Origin: Channallabes apus
Taxonomy: Eukaryota; Chordata; Actinopteri; Siluriformes; Clariidae
Assembly (NCBI GenBank): GCA_030522415.1
Contig: CM060118.1
Span: 16,186,651 to 16,250,650 of the forward strand
Direction: 5' to 3'
DNA: 64,000 bases
Below, one piece after another: positions 1 through 12,096 of this stretch. Below the pieces are notes generated by a model. That model worked only from the letters and a program-made list of their open reading frames with translations. It was not told the origin of the DNA and searched no databases. The stretch's first letter is position 1, and every line of letters starts with the position of its first letter. The position numbers were made by a program, and so were the translations under genes.

Positions 1-260
1 ACCTCACTCCAAGCTATTTTTTACATGGTTGGGCCATTAAAGGAGTCCCCGGGAAGCCTGAGTTTCAGATGTGAAGCAGGCACTTTGACCATGTCACAGA
101 CAAACTTGGAAAACTTTCTTCCTTGATTGTATCCAAGCACTAATGTAATGCTTGGATAAATGCAGTAGGATTATATAGATAAAATTAGTTTTTACTCTCA
201 TAATTGTTTCATTATTCTGTGCAATCCAAAAAAAAAAATAGCACTACATTTCATCTGTGT
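1..260 (+). mobile_element. mariner-like transposase 3' remnant
   Basis: The first 60 bases translate to a degraded form of the mariner C-terminal signature (canonical YSPDLAP..F..F.PLKE), read on the + strand as PLKESPGKP after a damaged start. It is followed by a stretch (about 122-150) also found near 38350, 51330 and 54440: the words 'tatccaagcact' or their reverse complement. The four copies appear to belong to one family. The copy is truncated by the window edge and has stops, so it is dead. Confidence 0.5.
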
Positions 261-970
261 TGTAAGAATAGTTTAAATGAGCAGGTCTGAGTGTACAATG
301 AAAGTGGATAGGAACTGGAATAAAATTAACTAGCCACTGTATTTAAAGTTAATGTTAGTGTTGCAACTCCTTGTCTACATGTCATGCTTTATCTTTTCTT
401 TTCCCCTTTTTTTGGCAACATTTACTTGACGCTACCAGGCTTCACGATTTGTGGATGTAATCCTGATTAAATCATCACTTAATAATGTTCTAGTTATCAG
501 ACTGGACTTTTCTTGGAAAAGACGTTTAATCCTAACCAGGCCCAACTGGAAGTATATTTTATAGATAAAAATATTTTACAAATGGAAGAGGCCATCATTG
601 TGATGTCATGTAAGTACACTGTGATCAGCATAGCCATCTCACTTGATTGTATATTTGTATGCAAAGCTGTAAATAACTGTATGGTTTGGGAGCAGAACGG
701 GACAAATCAGCAATTTGATATTTATAAGCTTCTATATATCCTGCACATGCTTGGTTTTGTTCCACACACCTTCCTTGAACGGATTGTTTTCTGGATCACA
801 TTTAGTGTTCGTGCAGAGCCTTTATGGGCTTTTTAGGTGCTTGACTTGGGAACTTGGATAAAAATATTTTCTTAATATGTGTGTAGTCCAAGAAGTTAAC
901 TGTGATCTGATTTCTCTTTTTTTTGAGCAACCTAAGAAGTGTTTGTCTCTGATGCCTAGTGTTTAGATGT
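261..970. other. no recognisable gene
   Basis: AT-rich sequence. The only open frame of note (513-836, 107 codons from a TTG) has no recognisable domain and no splice context. It could be intergenic or the 3' untranslated region of a gene to the left; neither can be shown here. Confidence 0.4.
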
Positions 971-1168
971 GGGGTAGGGGTAGCTCAGTGGTTAAGCCAT
1001 TGGACTACGGTTCGGAAGATCCCAGGTTCAAAACCCCACAACCACCAAGTTGCCCCTGTTGGGCCCTTGAGCAAGGCCCTTAACCCTCAACTGCTCAGAT
1101 GTGTAATGAGAAAAATGTAAGTCGCTCTGGATAAGAGCGTCTGCCAAATGCCTAAATGTAGATGTAAG
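971..1168 (+). mobile_element. tRNA-derived SINE
   Basis: Begins with a tRNA-like head holding a clear pol III A box (TAGCTCAGTGG) and B box (GGTTCAAAACC). It continues with the fish SINE body 'gggcccttgagcaaggccc' and ends with the tail 'ctggataagagcgtctgcc' followed by AAATG-type repeats. A second copy of the same family in reverse orientation lies at 35849-36032, and tail fragments lie near 47.5-47.8 kb. Confidence 0.85.
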
Positions 1169-2819
1169 AAGCTGAATGGAAAGGGGCAGGTGTCCGGATG
1201 AAGAACTCGACAGTACAGTGAACATCTTATATTACCAATACAAAGCATCTTCACAATACACAGTACATATCACACTAAAGAATTTTGCTGAAGTGCTAAA
1301 GACCGGCTTTGGCTTCAGGGATTTATGTTGAATGCTATATTTTATGTATATTTAAAGTATTCTTCAAAGAACAGCAGTGAACACACCATTGTAGGTACTA
1401 AGAAGTACCGTAAATCATTTTCTTATGACTTTATCGATAATCCAGTATATTTTCATATTATCCAGGCAAGGGTATGAACTTTAATACGGATGAGCGGAGT
1501 TAACGAGAGACAGTTAAAACTTCTATTCTTTTTAAAGTTGTTAATCATTATTAAGTTATTTCTCACTTTTTTTGTGCAAGATGCATTATAGCATTTTTTT
1601 TTTTTTTCAGGAACGATATATTAATAAATTAGTAATAACAAAAAGAGTATAAAAAGGGGGCTTTGTGTTTGGCGGAAAGCTTTTTGGTCATTTATTTAGG
1701 TACAAATGTGCCCAGCCATCATAATGATGATTTCAGATCACATGATGCTTTATAAACTCTTATTTGCTTTTTGGTTCCCACTAAAGAAAACATTTTTTGA
1801 CATTTGAATGTTACTCCTCCTGCATCACAAAGTTTCATGAGTGTCATGAAATCTCATATTTGTAGTAAATGTACAGTTGTTAAATGATATGGCAAAAAAG
1901 GTGGCTGGTACATCTGTTTTAATATATTTTAAATGTGTTGACTGGAGAAATCGTAACCTGTGTTTGAGAATAAAACTGAATTGCTTTCTGTTTTCCTAGA
2001 CATTTAATAAATACACATTTGTATGCAGAAGCAAATTGAAGAAGGCAATTTTGTGATTTCGACTGCAAACAACGAAGCAAACAATGTCATAATAAGGTTG
2101 TTGGCGAATATTTATTTGTTACTTTTTATTAAAAAAACATGTATTGAAAAACTCTCAAATTCCTGACTGTGTGCATATTCCAACCAACCCTTTTGCGATT
2201 ACATAATTGCACAGGTCCATATCGAGAGTATATATGTTTTGAGACTCAGCGTTGTTGTTTATTCAGTTCTATATTACATCCACTCATGCTTCAAGCCAAA
2301 AGACCACAGAATATGCATGGAAGCCATCTTGTGTATCCGTATTTAATAATATGTATCCATTTACACTGTTATTTGGTATGATTACTCGTTACTAGTCTTC
2401 TCAAATCATATATGATAAAAGAGCAGAGTCACTCAACACATATTGATCAGATTCTCTTTCATAACCACTGTAGTTAACTGTAAATATTACATTCCTTAAC
2501 ATCAATACTGTATTTGTTTCACTTGATGACCATGAATTGGCCTTGGACTCGGCTGATGCAGGCAGTTTTTCTGTGATGGCTTGTGACAGCAATCACTCAG
2601 TAGTTTTGGACTGAAATTGAACAGTTTTATATCCAAGCCTCCATCAGTGAAAGTGGACTTTATATTAACTTAAATGCCTTTCCTTTTATGTTGAACTTTT
2701 AGTCTTATAGCAGACAGATATAGCAGAGATTGATTTATACTTGCACTTTCTGATATCACCCAAATGAAGATCTGTTTCCTATTAAATCTGGTTCTTTCTC
2801 CAGATTAATTTTCTTCTTT
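1169..2819. other. gene-free AT-rich DNA
   Basis: No coding pattern, tRNA or transposon ends were recognised. Several AATAAA words and short poly-A/poly-T runs occur, as expected by chance at this base composition. Confidence 0.4.
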
Positions 2820-3253
2820 TTTGGATTGTTTCCCGATTTTCTCCCTAATTTAGTCGTGGCCAATTCCTCCCCGCCACTAGGGGACTCCCACATTAAAGCT
2901 ACTACTACCATTCAGCCGTGAGGGCCACTATCACGTGTTTCCTCCGAACCGCGTGACGCCAACCGACCGCATCTTTTCGAACTGCTTGTTCATGCACCAT
3001 TAGGGGCGGAGTAACACACTCAGAGGAAAGCGCTAGCCGCTCCTTCCTCGTGCGCGAGCTCACAGACGCCCCTGATTGGCTGTAGAGCCGTGATTAATGT
3101 GGGAGCACGAGTACCTCTCATCCCTCCCCTCTGAGAGAGCTCGGCCAATCAGCTCTCTCTAGGCCTCCGGCTGTGAGAGGTAACAGCATCACCCGGGGTT
3201 CGAATCAGCGATCTCCGGATGATAGGGTGAGCACTGCGCCACTCGGAGGCCCT
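2820..3253 (-). mobile_element. tRNA-derived SINE, long form
   Basis: Markedly GC-richer than its surroundings. On the - strand the tRNA-like head starts near 3252 with an A-box-like TGGCGCAGTGC and, about 40 bases on, a B box GATTCGAACCCC. The body of roughly 380 bases has alternating inverted words (CTCTCAGAGGGG, GAGAGAGCT). The head resembles an elongator tRNA but has no intact acceptor stem, so it is called a SINE rather than a tRNA gene. Confidence 0.7.
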
Positions 3254-4539
3254 TTCTCAAGATTTCTTCCTCTTGTCATCTCAGGGAGTTTTTCCTTGGC
3301 ACTGTTCATCAGGAACTTTTTTTTTGGTGACATTTTTCTACATTGATGTCAACTTCGAGTCTTAATCACAGTTTGTCATTTCCTGCCAATAACGATTCTG
3401 GATGCAGGGTCAATGCCACCTATAAAATATTAAGACCAGTTTGGAAGAGGACTTGGTAGGTTAGGAATGCTAAAACTGTTTCCAGTGGTAAAGGTAGACC
3501 AGGCTATACGCCGAGTTACTCAGTGTAGTTATGCAAGTCACAACGTGACCATAACTTTATCTTCTTATTGCCTGTATATCTTCAGGCTTTTATTTTTCTC
3601 TCCTTCAGTTTCTTTGCCTTTTTAGTTCTAAACAAATGGTTTATATTATTGTACATCTTTGACTCCAATCATAAAATGAGGTAATTTAACATTAAAATGA
3701 CCAGCAGTATGATAGCATGCCTTTGAGGTTTATTTGAATGTGCATTCATGTTTATAGATATTTACTATCGGCATTCAGATTGGATTGCATCACATAGTCA
3801 CGTCATGTCACATCGTAGCAGCTAAGGAAGGTTCCACAAGATACCATACTTGAGTTTTTATTTATTTATTTATTTATTTATTTTTTTTGAGAGACTTGGG
3901 AATTGTTTCATATCTGGAAGAAGGGTCATTGACAACACACAAGATATTACTTCATCGATATGGCAAATAGCAGCACTCATGACTTTTCCCACCACATGAA
4001 GTGACGCCTGCATAGACAATTATGGACATGTTCATCTGGGTGGGACTTAAATGTTCAGTTTGGCAGTAATTCTCTCTGTATTTTTCAGAGTTAGATGGAG
4101 AAAAACACTAACCAATTTTGGTCAATTTAGGCAACAATAAAGTCACAAAGGAGCACCTGCAAAATATGAAAATTGCCTCAGGATACTTTGTATATTTAAT
4201 CTTTTCCAAACATCTATTCATGCTGAAATCAAACTGTTAATTCAAGAGTTCTGTTTGGCCTAACTTTATTTTTAAAATATTTCCTTTTTGATCTTAAATT
4301 TTTACTTTTGAACAAGATGTAATTTGTAAATGTTTTTTTGCACTGAAGAAAAACATGAACTGCATATTTTCCAGAAAGATATAGGCTAATTTTGCAGACT
4401 AAGCATATAATCAAGCAACGTACAATCATCTCATTTCCTTACCGTTAACTGCTGAACTCTTTCCAAACTTCGAAATGAGAGACACCATTTTTATTTTTTC
4501 ATCCAGGGACTACATCTTTCTCTGAAAAGCAACACACTA
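3254..4539. other. gene-free DNA left of the L1
   Basis: Contains a short (TTTA)n run near 3860 and otherwise nothing that could be assigned. It ends directly at the target-site duplication of the L1 element. Confidence 0.4.
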
Positions 4540-4552
4540 GTGTAGATAACTT
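4540..4552. repeat. L1 target-site duplication, 3' side
   Basis: GTGTAGATAACTT is repeated without mismatch at 14120-14132. The two copies bracket the whole L1 with its internal insertions, and the L1's A-rich tail (T-rich on the + strand) begins immediately after this copy. Confidence 0.92.
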
Positions 4553-7500
4553 CCTTTTTTTGATCCAAGTTTTTTTTATTTATTTTCAAACTATACAGAA
4601 GAAAACACAACAAAAGAGAACACAAAACAACACCAGACAAACACAAGGATGCCATAACAATCAGATGTCCATAAAAAAAAATTTATTAAATAAAATAATA
4701 ATAAGTAAATAAGTAATCTTCACCACACACTTCCTTTACAGTACAATATTATCTGCATTCATGCCCTCAGCAAAAGTTAAGAAAAGCTGCCAAATATCAT
4801 AAAATGTGTCAGTAGACTCTTTAACTGTATACCTAATTTTCTCCAATTTAAGGCAGTACATCACTTCCCCTATCCAGTGGCTAAATGTTGGTGCATCAGG
4901 GTCTTTCCATTTAGTCAGAATTAATCTCCTAGCTAAAAGGGAACAGAAGGCCAATATTTAAATTTTCCTTTGGTCAAACCTGGTGTTTTCTGGAGGCACA
5001 CCAAACAATGCAATAAATGGAGTTGGCTCTACTATCTCTCCAAATATTCCAGAAAAAGTCTCAAAAATATTGGTCCAGAACATGTAGAATCTTGGACAAG
5101 TACAGAACATATGCAGCAGAGTTGCAGGAGACTGCCTGCATCTGTCACATGTGGTGTCTATATCAGTTTTAATTTTAGAAAGTCTGACTTTTGACCAGTG
5201 TAGACGATGCACAATCTTAAACTGTATTACAGCATGTCTAAGGCAAATGGATGATGAGAAAATTCCCTGTATTATTTTGTGCCAGATTTCCTCTGAAATT
5301 GGTTCATCTAAATCTGTTTCCCATTTATTCCTGAGTAAGTCTAAGGGTGTTGAATCATACACATTGAGTATTTCATAGATCCTGCGTATAGTTTGTTTTT
5401 GGACTGATTTACATTAAAATATTGAATCTAATAAAGAAAGTGGAAGGCATGATGGGAAATTATTAGAATTCAATGCCACAAAATTCCGAAGCTGCAAGTA
5501 CCTATAAAAATGTGATTTAGGAATGTCGTATTTCTATACCAACTGTTCGAAGGATGCAAAATTTCCATCAATATAAAGTTCAGACAATGAGATCAATCCA
5601 TTTCTAGCCCACATTTTAAAAGCACCATCTATCATAGATGGAACAAACATGTAATTTTTATCAATTGGGGCAGCCTGTGGTAATTCTTAAGAGACAACGA
5701 TAGTCTGAATTGGTTCCAGATTTTAACTGAATGCATAACTGGATTAGAGCTCAAACTAGAGATTGGTTGAATAAGTGGTATTTTAGAACACAATAATGCT
5801 ATTAGAGAGGTGTGCCTAACTGAGGCGCCCTCCAGAATTTCCATATCGGGGGATTAATGTCATTATTTAACCAGAACATCAGTGCTCTTATATTGGCTGC
5901 CCAGTAATAGTACATGAAATTTGGAAGTGCCATCCCTCCTTTTGCACGAGGTCTCTGCAGTATACTTCTTTTAATTCTTGGTGTGTTTTTGTTCCAAATA
6001 AAGGGTGAAATATGATTATTTAATTTGGAGAAGAAAGATTTTGTTAAGAATAACGGAAGGCACTGAAAAATATCCAGAAACTTGGGCAATACACATTTTT
6101 ATTGTATTAATTCTTCCACCCAATGAAAGATGGAGGTGGTCCCAACGCTCAAGATCTTGTTTTAGATTGGATAGGCGAGGTGGATAATTGGCTCCGAACA
6201 AGTCTTTATGATCATGCGTAACCCAAATCCCAAGGTATTTAAATTTTTTAGGGGTAATTTTAAAAGGAATTGAGCTTAAAGATGACAGACTGACCCCATC
6301 ACCAACAGGCATTAGTTCACTTTTCTGGATATTAACTTTATAGCCAGATATTTTGCCAAACTCTGTAAGTAGAGTCACTAACATAGGTAAATTTGTCAGG
6401 GGATGTGACAAGTATACAGTAATAACATGTCGTCTGCATAAAGCGAAACCTTATGTTTCAATCCTGCCCGTTGAATACCCTGGATATCGGTTTCAAAGTC
6501 AAAGCAGGTGGTTCCATTGCGACTGCAAATAGAAGTGGAGACAGAGGGCATCCCTGCCTCGTGCCATGTTGAAGCTCAAAATAAGCAGATATGCTGCTGT
6601 TAGTACGCACAGCGGCTAATGGAGACATATAAAAGTTTTATCCATGATCTAAGCTTACGACTAAATCCAAATCTCTCCAGAGTATTAAAAAGATAACCCC
6701 ATTCCACACGGTCAAATGCCTTTTCCACATCCAATGAGAGAACTACCTCCAGTATGCCAGGTGGAGAGGGGCCGTAAAGAATATTCAAAAGTCGTCTGAT
6801 GTTAAAAAAAGAATAACGATTCTTAATAAACCCTGTTTGGTCAGGTGATATGATGGAGTGCAACACCCCTTCTAAACGTCGCCCAAGGACTTTAGCAAGC
6901 ACTTTGGCATCGGTATTAAGAAGGGAAATTGGACGAAATGAGCTACACTCAAGAGGGTTCTTGTCTGTTTTAAGGATAATGAGAACTGCCTGACGCATGG
7001 TTGGTGGTAGAGATTTTACTGAGAGTGACTCTTCAAAAACTGACAACAATAAAGGGGAAAGATGCTCTGAAAATTTTTTTTAAAGAAATCTGTTGGGAAA
7101 CCATCCGGTCCCCGTGACTTGCCACTCTGCATAGATCTAATTGCTGAAGCTATCTCTTCCATCGTGAGAATTCTTCCAATTCAGCAACCGTCACCGGATC
7201 CACAGAAGGGATATGTATATTATTGGAAAAAGTCCTCCAGGGAGAGAGGATCGACACATGAATCGGAAGTATATAGTGACTGATAATAATTTTGGAAACA
7301 TGCATTAATTTTAAGGCTATCAGTGTTTTTTACGCCTTGCTCATTGTTAATTACAGGGATGGACTGACTGGCAGTCCTTTGTCTTAGCTGATGAGCAAGT
7401 GTTCGCCCAGCCTTATCTCCATGCTCATGGGACATATGTCTTAATTTAGAAATAAGATATTCAGCCTGCCTTGTTGACAGGAGATCAAACACAGTCTGCA

Positions 7501-8375
7501 AAAGTATACGCTTTTTCATTCTCTGCAGAGGGTAGGTAACTATATAGTCTATCTAGCTCCAGTATCACATCAGCCAGTTCTTTAAGGTGTGCAGTGTAAT
7601 TTTTATTCTTCCTTGCGCAATATGAAATTATCTGGCCTCGTAAATATGCCTTAAGTGATTCCCATATAGTTGAGGAGGACATCCCTGGTGTTTGGTTGAT
7701 CTCAAGGAATAATGTAATCTCAGAGGAAATGAATTCAGTAAAAGCTTCCTCTGATAGAAGCAGAAAGTTGAACCTCCAGGGACGGTAGCTGGACTGTGTA
7801 TCGGGGATACGCATTTTCATAATTAAGGGACCATGATCAGATATAACTAGAGCTCGTGATAGAAGGAAGAAGTCTCTTGTCTAGAAAAAAATTATCTATA
7901 TGGGAAAAGGTCTTATGAACAGAGGAAAAGAAGTTATATTCTCTGGAAGTAGGGTTACGAAACCGGCAAACGTCAGCTATACCCTATGATTTAAGAAAAA
8001 GTTTAATTGAAAATGCTGATTTAGAAAGGCGAGCTTTTTTGGACGAGCTACGGTCTAAAACGGGGGAGAGTACACAATTCGTGTCGCCACCAAGAATAAG
8101 GTGGTGTGATGATATATCTGGTAGCCGAGAGAAAAGGTTTGAAAAGAATGCAGTTTGGTGCATAAATATTGGCCAGGATGACTGGGAGGGAATAAAACTG
8201 GCCCACCACAATAACATGTCGCCCCAAGGAATCAGCCTCTACACTACTCGTAGTGAATGGTGTGTTTTTCTTGAGTATGGCCACATAAATGAGTATAGCT
8301 TTTGAATGGAAATTGGAATGATACATCTGTTCCACCCAACTCCCTCTAAGCCGGAAATGATCTGTTGAACGTAAA

Positions 8376-9797
8376 ATCGGCAAAATCACCACCATTGAGT
8401 ACATTAGGTATGATAGAGACACTCTTGTTTCTATTGGTATACAATGTACTCACAATTCGACGTTTTTAACTCCGGATCCGAGCTGGCCGAGTGAGATCCT
8501 GAGGGAGAACAATGGACGCGATGCGAAGCGACGAACCCGAGGGAGACGAGCTGGTGTGAGGAACCGGCTCAGGGCCCGTGCACACCGCACACCTCTGCCT
8601 AGTATCCTGCTCGCCAACGTCCAGTCACTGGAGAACAAGCTCGATGACCTCAGGGCCAGGATAAAGTTCCAGAGAGACATTCGGGACTGCAATCTCCTCT
8701 ACTTCACCGAGACATGGCTGAACCCAGCGGTGCCAGACCACGCCATACAGCCGGCCGAGTTCTTCTCGGTTCACCGCATGGACAGGACGCGGGACTCGGG
8801 GAAGTCAAGGGGAGGCGGCGTGTGCTTAATGGTGAACAACAGCTGGTGCAACAGCGCGAGCGTTGTTCCTCTTACACGCTCCTGCACACCAAACCTGGAA
8901 CTACTGTCCATCATGTGTCGTCCATTTTATCTTCCACGGGAGTTCACATCGGTCATAATCAGTGCCGTTTACATACCTCCACAAGCAGACACTGAAACTG
9001 CCTTATGCGAGCTGCATGAGGCGCTCACACAGCACCAGACACAACACCGGGACGCTGCGCTCATTGTGGCGGGGGATTTTAATAGTGCCAACCTCAAATG
9101 CGCAGCGCCGAACTTTTATCAGCACATCACCTGCCCCACCAGGGGCGAAAGGACACTGGACCACTGTTATACCACGGTCAAAGACGGTTACAAGGCACAA
9201 TCTCGTCCAGCGTTTGGTAAATCCGACCACGCCGCCATTTTCCTCATGCCAAAATGTAAACAAAGGCTGAAACAGGAAGTTCCGGTCCTGAGGGAGGTCG
9301 CGCGCTGGACGGACCAATTGGTGGCCGCGTTACAGGACGCACTCGATGACGCAGACTGGGACATGTTCAGAAACAGCTCCGATGATGACGTCAGCGTGTT
9401 TACAGAAGCGGTTGTGGGATTTATTGAAAAGCTGGCAGACGATACGGTAGAGAAAAAGACTATCAGAACGTTTCCCAACCAGAAGCCGTGGGTGGATAAA
9501 ACCATCCGCGACGCTCTGAGATCTCACACCGCTGCCTACAACACGGGACTTGCGTCGGGGGACATGGAACCGTACAAGGCTGCGTCATATAACGTCCGGA
9601 AGGCGGTGAAAGAGGCGAAGCAGCGCTACGGGAGAAAACTAGAGTCACAGCTTCAACAGAGTGACTCTAGGAGCCTGTGGCAGGGACTAAGAACAATAAC
9701 GGATTATAAAGCACCAGCATCCGGTATGACGAACGCGGACGCGACTCTGGCAGACGAGCTGAACACATTTTTACGCTCGCTTCGAGGCTGCAGCTAA
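8376..9797 (+). CDS. L2 ORF2, endonuclease part
   Basis: Apurinic/apyrimidinic-type endonuclease of an L2-group LINE. It nicks target DNA to prime reverse transcription. The frame is open from the element's truncated 5' edge (YDRDTLVSI, then [12 protein letters not shown], typical of the L2 N-terminal region). [38 protein letters not shown] and [10 protein letters not shown] follow, matching the order of endonuclease motifs including the catalytic E, the GDFN and the SDH. No internal stop occurs until 9795. The frame ends early because one extra T in the T5 run at 9768-9772 shifts it; the RT frame picks up there. No start codon is expected because the 5' end is missing. It is a transposon gene, not a host gene. 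Confidence 0.85.
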   Translation: MGKITTIEYIRYDRDTLVSIGIQCTHNSTFLTPDPSWPSEILRENNGRDAKRRTRGRRAGVRNRLRARAHRTPLPSILLANVQSLENKLDDLRARIKFQRDIRDCNLLYFTETWLNPAVPDHAIQPAEFFSVHRMDRTRDSGKSRGGGVCLMVNNSWCNSASVVPLTRSCTPNLELLSIMCRPFYLPREFTSVIISAVYIPPQADTETALCELHEALTQHQTQHRDAALIVAGDFNSANLKCAAPNFYQHITCPTRGERTLDHCYTTVKDGYKAQSRPAFGKSDHAAIFLMPKCKQRLKQEVPVLREVARWTDQLVAALQDALDDADWDMFRNSSDDDVSVFTEAVVGFIEKLADDTVEKKTIRTFPNQKPWVDKTIRDALRSHTAAYNTGLASGDMEPYKAASYNVRKAVKEAKQRYGRKLESQLQQSDSRSLWQGLRTITDYKAPASGMTNADATLADELNTFLRSLRGCS

Positions 9798-11310
9798 AGA
9801 CGCTAGCAATGCTAATGCTAGCGGCGCTAATGCTAACGGCGCTAATGCTAGCGGCGCTAACGGCTGCAGACAGGAAGACACAGCCAGCACCGGGAACGCG
9901 CTCATCATCTCCGAGCACGACGTGAGGAGAGCCTTCAAGAGAGTGAACACCAGGAAAGCAGCAGGACCAGACGGCATCTCAGGCCGTATTCTCAGAGCCT
10001 GCGCAGACCAGCTAGCACCTGTGTTCACTGAGATATTCAACATCTCTTTATCTCAGTCGGTGATCCCCACATGCTTCAAAGAGTCCATTATTGTTCCTGT
10101 TCCAAAGAAACCACATCCTGCTTCCCTCAATGACTATCGCCCTGTAGCTCTCACCTCAGTAGTGATGAAGTGCTTTGAACGCCTTATCAGAGACTTCATC
10201 ATTTCTTCACTACCCGACACACTGGACCCACTACAGTTTGCATACCGTCAGAACCGCTCCACAGACGATGCAATCTCTCATCTCCTCCACACATCACTCA
10301 CTCACCTGGACACTAGGAAAGGGAATTATGTTAAAATGCTCATCGACTACAGCTCTGCTTTTAACACAATAATTCCCTCCACACTCACCACCAAGCTGGA
10401 GCACCTGGGACTGAGCTCATCTATATGTCAGTGGATCTCCAATTTTCTGACTGGCAGACCACAGGCAGTAAGGATGGGCGGACATGTCTCAGCCACACTC
10501 ACCCTCAGCACTGGAGCCCCCCAGGGTTGTGTTCTGAGCCCCCTGCTGTACTCTTTGTACACCCACGACTGCGTTGCCACTACCAACTCCACCTCCATCA
10601 TCAAGTTTGCTGACGACACCGTCGTGGTCGGACTGATCACCAACAATGATGAGTCGGACTACCTAGAGGAGATTGGAAATCTGGAGAACTGGTGCCAGAG
10701 GAACAATCTCCTCCTGAACGTCAGTAAGACAAAGGAGCTGATAGTGGACTTTAGCACAAAGCAGGAGAGGAACTACCAGACCCCCGTTATCAACAGGAGC
10801 CCAGTGGAGAGAGTGGACAGCTTCAGATACCTCGGTGTTCACATCACGCAGGACCTATCATGGTCCTGTCACATCAGCACCGTGGTGAAAAAAGCCCGGC
10901 AGCGTCTCTACCACCTCAGACGCTTGAGAGACTTTAGACTGCCCTCCAAGGTGCTCAGGAACTTCTACTCCTGCACCATAGAGAGCATCCTGACGGGAAA
11001 CATCACGACCTGGTTCGGGAACAGCACCATGCAGGACAGACGAGCTCTACAGAGGGTGGTGCGATCAGCCGAGCGCATCATCCGCACTGAGCTCCCTGAC
11101 CTACACTCCATCTACAGCAAGCGGTGCTGGACTAAGGCCAGGAAGATCATGAAGGACCTCAGTCACCCCAGTAATGGACTGTTCTCTTTGTTGCGGTCTG
11201 GGAAGAGATTCCGCTCCCTAAAGGCCAACACAGAGAGACTGAGGAGGAGCTTCTTCCCGCAGGCGATAAGGTCTCTCAATCACACAATCACACCACAAAC
11301 ACAGGACTAA
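9772..11310 (+). CDS. L2 ORF2, reverse transcriptase part
   Basis: Reverse transcriptase of the same L2 element, one frame off from the endonuclease part. It opens with [11 protein letters not shown], the usual linker to RT in fish L2 elements, followed by a short Ala/Asn/Gly-rich repeat (9805-9870). RT motifs come in order: [59 protein letters not shown], then [17 protein letters not shown] and the catalytic FADD (Asp codons 10612-10617). [11 protein letters not shown] and SFRYLGVHI follow. It ends at TAA 11308-11310 with no internal stop over about 510 codons. With one base removed from the T5 run the two parts would form one continuous ORF2. Confidence 0.88.
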   Translation, partial: YARFEAAAKDASNANASGANANGANASGANGCRQEDTASTGNALIISEHDVRRAFKRVNTRKAAGPDGISGRILRACADQLAPVFTEIFNISLSQSVIPTCFKESIIVPVPKKPHPASLNDYRPVALTSVVMKCFERLIRDFIISSLPDTLDPLQFAYRQNRSTDDAISHLLHTSLTHLDTRKGNYVKMLIDYSSAFNTIIPSTLTTKLEHLGLSSSICQWISNFLTGRPQAVRMGGHVSATLTLSTGAPQGCVLSPLLYSLYTHDCVATTNSTSIIKFADDTVVVGLITNNDESDYLEEIGNLENWCQRNNLLLNVSKTKELIVDFSTKQERNYQTPVINRSPVERVDSFRYLGVHITQDLSWSCHISTVVKKARQRLYHLRRLRDFRLPSKVLRNFYSCTIESILTGNITTWFGNSTMQDRRALQRVVRSAERIIRTELPDLHSIYSKRCWTKARKIMKDLSHPSNGLFSLLRSGKRFRSLKANTERLRRSFFPQAIRSLNHTITPQTQD

Positions 11311-12096
11311 TAACATCTTTTAAGCTCACAACACTGACTGGACAATCATGGACACATTCATACACACTTGCACTAAATACTCATACATCTGGACAATTGC
11401 ACATGTCACCTCCATCCATACTTGCACAACCACTGTCACTTTAATCCTATATTTTTGCAATATTTTATTATGCCCTTATGCACAGTTAATTTTGCTAGTT
11501 AAATTTATTTCTTTAGTATTTCCTTTTTATTGATTATTTATTTTACGTACAAGCTTTTATTTTCTTTTTTTTAAGGTCACTGGCGGTCGTATAAAGCATT
11601 TCACTGCATATTATACTGTGTATGATTGTGTATGTGACCAATAAAATTTGAATTTGAATTTAAATGAGTCTCCTGAAGAAATGCGATGTCTGTATCAAGT
11701 TGTTTTAAATGTGCAAATATCTTTTTACGTTTCACTGGATGGTTAAGTGACTTAACATTCCAGCTCACGAAATTAACTGAACAGCCATCTATGGAATAAA
11801 ATCACTGTCAAAAATATTCATGCGTAAAAAAAAGATTTGTGTGTAATTCTGTCTTTTGTCTGAGTTGGATTCCAAAATCTACGGCCACGACAGCTTACAG
11901 ATTTGTATCTGTAAACGGTCAGAGTCGTATTTTTCAGAGTTGTACTGTAACAAACACACAAAATCTCGTATCTGTACCTTATACGCCCTCTAGGAGGAGC
12001 TAAAAACAATGCAAACAAAAGGTCACTGCTCCACTGAAGCGTGGTCTAGGCTGGAAGACGGTATAGACGAATAGAAGTTAAGTGTTTGCATCATTT

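Larger units (their letters stand above)
8376..11660 (+). mobile_element. L2/CR1-group LINE inserted in L1 ORF2
   Basis: A + strand non-LTR element of the fish L2/CR1 group, 3.3 kb, with endonuclease and reverse transcriptase and a 3' tail of TTTGAA repeats (11640-11660) just after an AATAAA. It sits between the L1 codons for QETHL (right side) and RSTDHF (left side). A short TAAA duplication (8372-8375 and 11661-11664) flanks it. The open frame runs to the very 5' edge, so the copy is 5'-truncated within ORF2. Its low damage compared with the host L1 shows that it is younger. Confidence 0.9.
4736..11786 (-). pseudogene. L1 ORF2 (endonuclease-reverse transcriptase), broken
   Basis: Reads from right to left. 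The endonuclease start is at about 11770-11665 (SWNV then FLQETHL). The frame is cut there by the L2 insertion and resumes at about 8371 with RSTDHFRLRGSW. A frameshift near 8150 follows, then ILGGDTNCVL (endonuclease GD-N motif). The RT core lies in 7049-6600 (FRPISLLN, DQTGFIKNR, SLDVEKAFDRVEW). The catalytic YADD maps to 6429-6437, and the C-terminal Cys-rich motif CDRCRQSP..H..C lies in 5362-4958. At least six frame changes or stops separate the pieces. The domain order is canonical for L1 ORF2; the protein can no longer be made. Confidence 0.9.

Noticed and set aside
513..836. 107-codon open frame on the + strand
   Set aside because: Starts at TTG, no domain, no splice or Kozak context; expected by chance.
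3190..3252. Possible tRNA gene
   Set aside because: A and B boxes are present but the acceptor stem is missing and a SINE body follows.
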